Shown here: positions 24,111 to 36,100 of the stretch, piece after piece
How positions within the stretch are numbered: position 1 is the first letter of the stretch
How the letters are laid out: every line of letters starts with the position of its first letter
From: Antedon mediterranea
Lineage: Eukaryota; Echinodermata; Crinoidea; Comatulida; Antedonidae
Assembly (NCBI RefSeq): GCF_964355755.1
Contig: NC_092680.1
Coordinates: forward strand, 935,001-999,000
Direction: 5' to 3'
DNA length: 64,000 nt
The notes under the pieces: model-generated
What the model was told of the DNA's origin: nothing
What the model saw: only the letters and a program-made list of their open reading frames with translations
Databases searched by the model: none
Translations under genes and position numbers: made by a program

Positions 24111-27100
24111 GTAAGTAAAACATGGAACCTAATTTGGATAAATATTTCCATAACTTTATTTTTTTCATACTTTTGCATTTTTTTTTAATTGGATCGAAAG
24201 AAAAACCCAAAGTTTTTGTTACGTTAGTATTCAAATGAGTAAATTTGTATATAACAATGAACATTATTTATACAATTATTGCATAATTTGCAATTTTATT
24301 TACAGGTAGGCCTACAGAATTGTCCATTTACAAAATAGTCTTCTTCCTTTCTCAGGTTATAATTAAGAGATAATGTCCAGTGATTATGTACAGATTAATT
24401 TCCAAAAAATGGCAACAACAAACTCATGAAACATGTTATTTTACTAAAAATGTAGAAATGTGTGTATGTTTCATGTTTACATTGTTTAGCAGATCATTCG
24501 TTTAAACTTATTAAGCACTTATTATTTCTGGTAATATTGCCAATCTTTATTATTATTTTTTTTTTTTTTAAGGGAAGATTGTTGACAGTAAAATCCAATA
24601 TATTTATAAAAATAAGAATTAAGGAATTTTGCTCTCTGTATTAGGTGATGGGCGATCGATAGTTAATTTAAAATGCGAAGGAGGCACAGAACGGCACTAC
24701 AACAATGCTACCTGGACAGGGATAACATGGGATCATGCCGATTATGATGAATATTTACAGGACGGTGTTAAAAGTTTCAAATCAAAATCATATCTACAAA
24801 ATCTGGATGTTTTCGGTGCTGGAGTAACGGGTGATTTTCATCGACGACCTGCGATAGAGTCGTACGGCATACCACCAAGTTTTAACTCTGTTCAAGTTAA
24901 ATACTCGTTTGGCGATGGAATAGACATCAAAGATGCACCGTCCGAAGTTGAAATAATGGACAGTATTTTCTCTGACAATTACGGACTAGGTTTATTGGTT
25001 AGTACGGCAGCAGCTGGTAATGTGTTAATACAGACATCGGAGATTAGTCGAAACGGATTAGGTGGATTAAATCTCGGCTATAAGCCTACATCAAATCCTT
25101 CAAACATTTTAAAAACATACGATGACCTCTGTAGTATTAATTCTGGCGATAGTTATCCTGTGTATATTGAAAGCGAGTCGGGCAGGGATTGCACTACGGT
25201 ATGTATAACTAAATATAGGCATACATTAGTCAGAATTATTTTGGTAATAATCACGTGATCATGATTATCATTGTGTTGTTATCACCATCGTCTTACCATT
25301 GAGATGGTAAAAGTTCCATTCGGTCTAAAAAAATGAATTAGTATGCCATTAGTAAGATAAACTCGTCGTTCAAAGTTGCAGGCGCTAGGATACGGAATAA
25401 CCTACCAACTGAAATTAAATATCCCTTCATTCAAAGCTAGATATCGATCTTATTTTTTTTTCTCACAAAACTAAACATTTGTTTTTTCTGATTTTGTTTG
25501 TATTCCAGACAGGACCACAATGCAAACCTGATTGTGTAATCCTGTATAAAGATGTTGTTAAATAAATAAATATCAGTGGCCTACTGTATAATATAAAACT
25601 TTACTTCAAGTTTATTTACAAAAAAAAAAATATTGTTTTAGCTAATAACAATTATCGTTTATTTTATGAAGGTTTTTAGTGCACCTGGGGACCAGAAACT
25701 ACATTTACGAATTTATAAAAGATTTGGATATTTAATTCAGCTACGAGATGGTGACAATTCAACAGCACCCATTATCGCTACTACTTTCAGTGCCGAAATA
25801 CATGTTGTTAGCACGGGTTCGTCTCTATGGGTGAGAGCTAAACATCTAGGCTTCGGGAAAAGTCTACAGATATTAATCACAGTCTACAAAGGTATTGTAA
25901 ACTTAGAATGCTGTTATTCTCATGAACACCCGGTATCAAAGGATCCCGAATACAGCATCACATGTGTTCCATGTGTATAGCCGAGTATCACAGACCATAA
26001 CATAACCCTTATATGATACAGGCACCACATGTGATGCACATGATATGCGGTATTATGGAATTTTCCTACGATACTTGAGAAACCATTATTATCGTACTGT
26101 ATAGTATGTGGAGATACAGTTGTTGTTTAAAGCTTTGTCTACATTATCAAATTTATGTGACAAATAATGTGATGATGTCATATCACTACAATATTTAGGC
26201 ATATTTGATCACATCACACGTTTTTGTAAAATTAGTTTGATAGTGTAGACATATCTTTAAGCCTAAATTGGAAACAGGCTACTTCCACTACTGTCATTGT
26301 TCGCTGTCTTTATCTTAAGTTAAAACACTATTTTATTTATTCACACAGAAGCTGCCAAAACGTTTGAGCTGAAGGATGTGTATGTTCATAGTAATCAGTT
26401 TGCTGGCATGACTGCAGCGTTGGGCTCGTCGTCCATTTCAATCAGTAACTCATTTTTTCTTGACAACGAGTTGGATGGTGTTAAGATACAAGATGCTGAC
26501 GACATCAGCATCGAGTCAGTTGCAGCTGACAGAAACAAGTTGTCAGGTATTGCAATTCTTACCGAGAACGCTGACGTCAGCATAACAAACTGTTCGTTGA
26601 ATTACAACGACATTGGTTTGTTCTGCCAACGAACGTTCCGAATCCAGAATGGCAAAATGACAGTTTCTTTGACAGAGTCAACCATACGAGATAATAACAA
26701 ACAAGGCATTTTGTTAGATTCATCAGAAATGATCATGGACGTACGAGACAACTATATTGCGGAAAATAGTCATGGTGGGTTGGTTATAGTAACATACAAA
26801 CCAATCAGTACTATGCTATCTGTAGTTCGTAATGTTTTTGAAGACAACAGTCACGTGTCCATTGATACTGGAAAAGCTGACATCACTAAAATACACATAG
26901 AAAACAACTTCATGTCTGCTGCCGCCAGTTTCTCAAGTGAATCTCTTATTGCCAGTAACTATTCAAACTGCCCCGGATGCTACTTGCGAATAGTCAATAA
27001 CACTCTTCATTCAAGTTTGGCAGAAGTTGCCGTCCATATTGAAGCATCAGAGTCCGGTGGTTCAGCTTCGATCTCAAACAACGTGTTTCAAAACATAACT

Positions 27101-30100
27101 TGCAGACACGTGATAAAAATTTCAAGTGAGACAGACTCGCCACCTAATTTTGGTCTTGTTTCAATACAAGAAAATAATTTCATTGACAACTCACCCTTAC
27201 TAAAGGAAGGTGAAAATCGTGAGACGAGTTCTTTATTATTGGCAGTTTCAAATGTATTTCTACGTCATAACTTCTTTCTAGATGTTTTTGAAGTAAAGTT
27301 GATTGTTCAGTACACAGATCCAACAGCCATCATTCCCGCTCAACTCAACTGGTGGGGATTTGATGATGAAAACATGATTAAAAAATCGATTATTGATAAA
27401 CTAGATCATATGAACTTGGCAAGTGTTGACTACTTCCCCTATTTATTGTCTGCTAATAAAAGCGACGTGGTAAAAGATCGGGTGGTAGATAATTCAACAT
27501 TCATTCGAAATGGAAATGTTCTTGGAGGTTTGATGACCATGAATGTAACACTGGAGGCTCAACCAGACCCGTTCGTTGTCGACAAACATGTCATTGTCTG
27601 CCATGATTGTGTTCTTAAATTGGAACCTGGTGTACGTATCAAATTTAATCCTTACACAGGAATTCAAGTTTATGGTAGGATTGACCTTTCTGGTGATATT
27701 GGCAACCAGATTGAACTGTCATTAAATGTACTGTCTGAAACTGTTGAAAAATCTACTTATAGATTGGCTGTCGGTTCAGATAGTTCAGAAGGTATTTTGT
27801 TAGAAAACCAGAAAGGAAGCTGGCAACCTTCGTGTGTCGCTAACGATGACGAGATTCTACAAAATATTTGTAAAGATCTTGGCTACCAAGGCATGATGGA
27901 ATATGAATATTTAGAGGATGGGCCAGATGGTGTAAAGCATACAGTGTGTCCAAACACAAATATTAACTGTAACCCATCAGCCGCAGGATTATCTAAGCCA
28001 TGCAAGAGCGGTAGCCAAGTGTATCTTAAGTGTGTTCCAATTAAATGGGCAGGGATTCGGTTGTTTACCAACGCGATGCCTTCAACTATGAACAACGTGG
28101 CCATACGTGACGCTGGTAGTCACTTTGATGGCGTATTCCAAATAGTTCCTGCAGTTCAGGTGGATTATTACAGACACTCAATAAATAACATCATTATTTC
28201 AGATTCCCAAGCAGGGCTGATGGTCTTAACGTCTGATCCGTTTAGCACGGTTGGCCAACCAACCAACGTAAGCGTACATGGTTGTCATGACGAAATGTAC
28301 TCAATTAAAGCCATCTTTCCACCTTTAATCCTGTCAAACATCACCGTACGTGACTGCAGTCGAGGAGTTCTTTTCGAAGGATTTTCCAGTACAAAACTAA
28401 TCGAATACAATGAGAAAATGATAGCCACTGTGTCACAACATCAATGTTTTGGCAATATTTCTCTAAGTCGTAATGGTATCGTGTATTTTTCATTGGAGAA
28501 TGGAATGAGTGAAAACAGACAACTTTGCGAAGACACTATTTACACAGATGATGATCTTGTGATCGGCGTACATTTGGTACGCGCAAGTTTACTTAAAGAT
28601 GAGTCATTCGCAGTGTATGATGGGATTGAAAGCAATGCCGAGGAGTTGATTACAGTAACCGAGAATAACCAGGGCACATACGCTTTTATTTCAAAAGGAT
28701 CAACTATTGTTCTAAGGTTCACAAGTGGTCTGGAACCACTCGATGTTGGACAACTTGTTGTCGTCATTCGTGCCTTGCCAGGTAATTCACCCGATTCTGC
28801 AGCTGTCATAAGATAGGTTCTAAAGCCCTGTCTACACTATCAAACTTTATGTCTATATCAAATGTGATATGCCCATATATGGACATGATGATGTCATATC
28901 ACTACCATATTTGAGAATATCACTACCATATTTGGGCACATCACACTTTGTTTGTCAAACTAGATAGTGTAGAAAGAGCTTTAGAATCTATCTCATGATA
29001 GACCGAGCTTGACTGAGACTGAGAGTCAGTTAGAAACCTGTCTAGATGTATTATATAATGTTTTCTGTCAATAGGTTGATATTAACTGACAATTGACAGT
29101 CATCTAGATACGAGTCTAGGTGTATAAGTATTTTTAATACATCTTATCCCCGACACTTTAGTTAATAGTATGTTAGAGGCATCTAACAAGTGACAGCTGC
29201 ACAAAACTTAATAATAGTAATAACCAACAAAGTAATTATGCATGAATTTATTTTTCATATAAAGTAAATACATCATATTAAACAGTACAACAAACACAAA
29301 TATATTATACATAATTAAACGTACTTATTGTTTCGTTGCAGCTGATTCCATTGTCAGTTCTCAAGAAGTCTCTCAATTCTGGCTCTCAAACTTCGATTTC
29401 GATTTATCAGGGGATGAATCTGGTAGTGGTGTCGAAGTCAACAACCTAGAACGTCATCACTCGTTGAATATTAGCCAATCAACGATGCGATTAAATGGAA
29501 TAGCCAATGGAATGACAATTCAAGGTTATGGAAGCGTGACCATAATGGATGTCGTCATTTCGGACGTTGGAACTGGAATCCAAATGGATTCATTTGCTGG
29601 AGAGTTTACAATGACTGATTCTGATTTGATAGCAAGTGAAGTAGGAATCGAAATCGCTGGACGTTACACGTCTGGTGAAACAACTCACATTATTACACGT
29701 GTATCTTTTTCACGTATCACCAACAGCTCATCAAGTGCAATACACGTCAGAGACGAACAAAAACTTAAGAAAGTATTAAATATTAAGGGATGTAATTTTA
29801 CCGGAAATTACGTCACGGTTAGACTTACCGGTTGTAACGAAACTGTATTTATAGAAGATGTTATCATTCTTCAGAGCATGCGCGGCATTGAAATGAACGA
29901 TTTCTCTGGGAGTATATACGTAAATAATAGTTTTATCTCGGCTAGGGATCGTGCACTGGACGCGTCCAGCACAACGCCATTCCTTAGCAACGTGTTTGGA
30001 TACATTGGCAATACATACTTTACAGGTCACACGTATCTCGTTATGCATTTGCGCGAATTTTCAACAGCCCAATCGGTCAAACGGACTCGTAATTGGTCAA

Positions 30101-33100
30101 TTGTCAATTGTACATTCTATAAAAATGCAAATGTTATTAAGTTAGACACTGCCGCCTTCGCCGAGAGACGGCAATCGTTATTGGTTTCTAGATGTACGTT
30201 TAAACAGAACGAAGGCACGTTGATACATTTAATGGATGGCTCAGTAGAGGCTAACCTTGTTGGCAACTCTTTCATAGGCAACGAAGGCTCTGCAATTCAA
30301 ACAGGAATACTAAGAAGTCAATCTATATTAAATATATTGAAAAATGTGTTTATTAACAACGTAGCTGGTATAGACGATTTTGTACGGATATCCGGCGACA
30401 TTACCACCGTACAGATATCTAACAATCAGTTTATAGGCAACGTGGGCCACAGTTTGATATATGTAATTGACCGTAGACAAATACACCGTTCAAAAATATT
30501 ATCTGAAAGTTTAATAGTTACATTTAATAACATTACTTCAAATAAACCTGATTCAAAACACCCGGGCGAAATGTCATGCGCAATCAAGATTGACGTCCCA
30601 CGTGGTACGGTGACCCACAACGTCTTAAATAATGATGAATTCTTGTTGGAAATCTGCAGTAATGCCTTACTTTTCGATGAATCAGTTGACTTCATAAATG
30701 CAACTTACAATTGGTGGGGTGTAATAGATGATGACGTCATTGAGAATAGAATCGTTGATATCGGTGACCGCAATGACATCGTTAGCATCGAACATTCCCC
30801 GTTTCTAACTTCTAATGACGTATATGGAAAGGACAATTTCATGGATAGCAGTTTGTCATTAGATGTCAATAATCGAGTTTCTGGTGGGAAAATTAAAGGT
30901 GAAGTTAAATTGACTTTGGGTCAAAGTCCGTATGAGATTAAAAGTGACATTACTGTACTACAAGGATCAATATTAACAATTGAAGCTGGCGTGGTTTTAC
31001 AATTTCACCCTAATATTGGGATGTTGGTGCTTGGAGATTTGGTAGCTGAAGGAGAAGAAAATAATGTTATTAAAATGGAGTCCATTCGCAGTAAAATGAA
31101 AAATAGCCCAACCTTACAGCTAAGCGGTGGTAAAACTCCAGCTGAGGGGCGTTTGGAGATTCTTATTGATAATAAATGGACTAGGATATGCAGACAATCG
31201 TGGACAATGGCCGAAGCTACCGTAGCATGTGGTCAGATGGGATACGCACCCCCAGCGCGTAAACAATGGTCGACAAATACGTTTAAGGAATCGACTTCAG
31301 ACATTAGCAATACAACATTTAGTTGCCGGGGGAATGAGTTAGATCTTAACGATTGTTCAATGAACAGTACCTTATGTATAGACGATTTCGATGTAGGCTT
31401 GATGTGCGTGACGTCATCAGAAACGCAGATGAGATTAGCCTGGGGTGGTCTTCGTATAATGGAAACGTCTGTAGTTCAAAAGACGGGTACTTTAGTAAGA
31501 ACATTCAAAGATAAAACTGTAATATTACGATATGTAGACATTTACGACGCAGGTCATTTGCATAATAATGACGTAGCAGCCATAAGTTTGAGTCACACGA
31601 GCCCTATTATCGAAGACGTCAGGGTTTTAAACTCCGTGTCTATAGGAATTGAGATTTTAACACCTTTGCAACCGTTTAGTATGGAAAGAGTTTTGGTGAA
31701 TAACAGTGCATCCCATGGTATAACATTAACGCGCGGGACTGACGTAATAGACGTGGCATTCGATAGCATCGAACTGCTAGGAAACGACATCGGTTTACAA
31801 ATTGTGGATTTCACAGGTGGATTATATGCAAATGAGTACGTCGGGTTGCATGACATTTGTTCAATGAACGACGTGACTGTAAATGATTACTTAATGGGTT
31901 ATTTTGATAGGTATTCCGAATCAAATTCTGAATGTACCGTAATTATACGTAGTGCGGATACTGGTACGCGTCTTAATGTTGCCGTGCGACGGTTACGCTT
32001 CACGCCTGGTAAAGATACTCTGACGTTTTACGAAGGTAGTGAGTATGATGGAGTGGTCTTAGGACAGTTTTCGCAGTCATCAACAAACGATATACTGACG
32101 CTGGAATCGAAAAGTGATACTATTACGTTAAAGATGTTGTATTCTGCAGGATCATTTGAAAGATATTATCTCTTTGAAATAACAACGAAAATCGAAGGTA
32201 AGTCCACAATAATCTTTATCAAGATACTACACTTTTTAATAAACTAAGTTACTTTTAAAATATAAGTTACTGTACTGACCATAGCGCTTTGTGGTATTAA
32301 CAATGTTGTTGGTGTAATTCATGTTTCCGTGCTAGAATCAACAATCATACTATTAATGTTGACTAACTTATCGACGGAGGTCTTAATTAATCTGATTTAT
32401 TTACCATTTACGATCATGTCCCCGTCTCGTATATTGGTATTGGTATTGGTATACCGCGCATGTGTACACGTGAACCATTTCTTATCTTCGTTATTAATTT
32501 ATGCTTTTATGTAATATATTTAATTTGCAGGTGAATTAAGTCACATTATATCTACGTCAACGATAGCGCATTCAAAACGCGCCGGCATCTTATATACCGG
32601 CTTAAGCACGTCTCTTGAGATGAGCCAGTGCCGTGTGAACAACAACAATCAAGATGAACTATCGCCGAACAAGAACGCGGCTGTCCACGTCATCATGAAC
32701 GGTGGAAACCTGAACATATCTCAATGTATATTTGAACACAATGCGGTTGGAGCTCTCTCAGTTGACATTGGGAGATCAAACGAAGTAAAAGCAAAACAAA
32801 TGTCGATACATGTTACTAATAGTGAATTTGCGTCCAACATAGGTGTTTGCATCATCAATGTATCTTCTCATTTCGAAGCCCAGATCGATAAGGTGAATAC
32901 GTTGATCAGCGGAAACATAGTTGAAAACAACACGGCTGCAGTGGATAGTAGCGTGATTGCAATATCTGGTGTGCAATTAATCTTCGAGGAGAACTTGGTT
33001 AAGGAGAATATTGGCAAGACACTCGACTGGACTGGCATCAAATCAAATGACAATCTTGTAATGTTTAAAAATTCTTTTTTCTTTAACAACGCTAGAAGTG

Positions 33101-36100
33101 GGCCAACAATTTCTATAAATGGAAAAGGGTCCCAATTCTTTTTAATGCAGAATTCATTTACTGATCTCAATAACTTTGTAGAAATCGAGGCAGTTTTCGA
33201 CGATAACACGAACAAACGACTAAATGCTGCCCACAATTGGTGGGGAATGACGTCACCAGAACTGATTGCAACGCGAGTGGAAACTGATAATGGTGAAAAC
33301 CAGGGAAATATTGAAATTGTCACTAAGCCGTCGTTGCAGACGCCTGCATCTACAGTTTACGATTGTAAGTTAGTATGCATGGTGAAGCTTGTGACGACCT
33401 ATGACCTACCACCTGACGTCATATTAATTATTTACGCATATACGTTTTAGTTTGATTTGGCTATTTTGGTCAAATCGTCTGTCACGTCTATTCTTAGTTC
33501 ATTTGACGTCGACCTTGTGTATATCACAAACATTTAAACCTTTTTTGGGGTGCACGGTCCGATAAATCGGTTTTATATATATTACTTTTAGACCCATGAA
33601 CTCCATAATGATTGAAGGAGGGTGAAAGTTACAATCACGCTTGAATTTTATGTGGCAACATAATCATTTTATAATAACAATTACACAATCCAAAATAATT
33701 CATTATTATTATTCTTTATAAAAAAAGATAGTTTTAAAAAAGAAGCTGCAATTATGTTTTCAAATTACACGAATTAATAATCCTAATGTCCACTATTTTC
33801 TTGTAGTTGATTGCCCAATAGGGTTCACGAAAATTGGACTGTACTGCTACCAGTTGCGAAACAGTGTACGAAACTATTCCGAGGCTGTTAAAACTTGCAA
33901 CGTAAGTATACATTTTGTATACTGTTTTAGCTTTTGTTTAAATAGTTGAAATTTTGCGTCAGTAAACTTACCGTAAATAGAGGAACTTCCGCCAAAGCTG
34001 AACAAATACAATATGTCTCGTACGAAAATCTCTCTTAAATCAACATACAATGCTAACCGAAAAAAATATAGATAATCGAACGTAAAAACTAAAGTACATC
34101 TTTAATTTTCAAAAACAATTTCAATTGAAACCCTATTTTGTTATGAAAAATACAGAGATGTTTTCCATCACATGACACACTCAACACTACCTGGTTGTGG
34201 AACGTTTAATATGCAGAAAACAAGTTAATAAGCATAACATTTTACCACAATTAATTTCAGAAACTATCAGCAGTTATCACCAATACTGATTACATCGACC
34301 TGAACGCCGTGAAACATCTCATGATGAGTAAAGAATCACCAGATATTGTTTGGCTGTATAAAGATTCCTACCAAACCAAAAGTAAATTGGATCAGGTAAG
34401 TGACACACCAACATAACAACATCCAATCAATAGCGCGTATTCGTGTTGCGCGTATGCGTGTGGCGCGTGTGTGTATCGATGTGATGGCGCTAGTTACACT
34501 CCGTTACGCGTGATTGGTTAATAGAATGATGTAATGCATAAACGACATAAATCTATAATTTTCTTTTCATAGTTACTTGTTAAACATTTTTTTTGTTTTA
34601 GGATTGCAAATCATATGACCCAGTCACAAATTCAACGAGTGTAGAAGCTTGTAATCAATGGCTATCGTTTGTTTGCAAAACATTTACAGGTAGGCCCTCT
34701 ATACTGTGATTGAACGCTACTATCACTTTACTGTTTTTCTTGAAAAAATTAAATTTAAAGACAGTGTTATAATAAGCCCATTGTTTTGAAAGCATAGGCC
34801 TACCTCCATTTTAAATATATCTATTTTGGAATAATAAGAGCATTAAATGCAACACATTTTAGACCCATTCCTGGATATTATAGATACAAGCTCAAGTAGT
34901 ACACGTATGAAACGCCATATGTGCCAACATATTAAATCAAAACTCCCTCTGGAACCCAGACTATAGATTTTTAAACAGTTCCATTTATGTAACTTGATTG
35001 TTATTGTTGTCATTAGTGGGAATGTGCCATGTACCTGAATCGCATTCAAATACTGCAGACGATGAAGATGGGTCCGGCAACGACCTATTCACCTGTGAAG
35101 AAGTGAGCAGTTGCTCCATGAGAGGTCGATGTATAGCACCGAATCTGTGTCATTGTTACGTTGGTTTTCAGGGTAAATCATGTCGAAACAATGCGCCTTC
35201 AAACGAACGCCCGCCACTTTTTACCGGAGTACAAAACCTCATTTCGATTGCAAAAAAGTCACCAAAAGGAACATTCGTTGCACATCTGAAAGCCACTGAT
35301 ATAAACTATGAAACAAATGAACAGTTTTGTTTCTATCTTGTACCGAATAAGGTCTCGGAAAAAGTACATTTAAATTCAAATTCCGGAATGATTCATTTAA
35401 AGTTTGACGCAAGTAAATTGATGGAGCATTCTTCAGAGCTGCTAGTGTCGGCAAGAGACGAAGGATCACCACCCAAATCGTCCATGACGAGTATATTAAT
35501 TACCATTCTTGATAATGCTCCTAATTGTCCTGTATTTTCGGCAGAGTCATCGTTTATAGTGCTGTATGTCTCCCCCAAACCGTCTCAAGACGTGTACATA
35601 CGAGCAGTCGTAGCCAACAGTAAGACGATTTATTACTCGTTATATCAGCATTCAGCAGCGAAGGGAATTACTTTTAGGATTGGAGAGTTGTCTGGTTTAC
35701 TAACGCCAAGTGACGTATTAGCAGTGGGAGTCTATTCATTTGTCGTAACAGCATACACGACTGGAGAGGGGTCGTGTATTTCTGGAATGACCGTTATGGT
35801 AGAGGTACACTCTTCTGAGAAAGAAACTGTCATGTTTACGTCATCGACCTATCGTCCTAGTGAGGGCGTATCGAGCACCAGGACCCCAACATTGGAGGCC
35901 GTTGAACACCCTAATGGTAGTTATTTTATAAATCAACTGTTTTAATAATTTGTTGTATAATGTAAAAACGCGATATACATTGTTCCATGTTAATTTTAAA
36001 GAACTCTTTAAATATCTTAATGCAATCTAAATATACCCATATTAAGAGGAAAGTTTCGAGGGCCAATAGTGTACCCAGGGTGTTCTCTAAATAGGAGTTG

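Noticed and set aside
29776-30048. Reverse-strand open frames inside bark exons 4-6 and 10
   Set aside because: Shadows of the long bark exons; no independent features.
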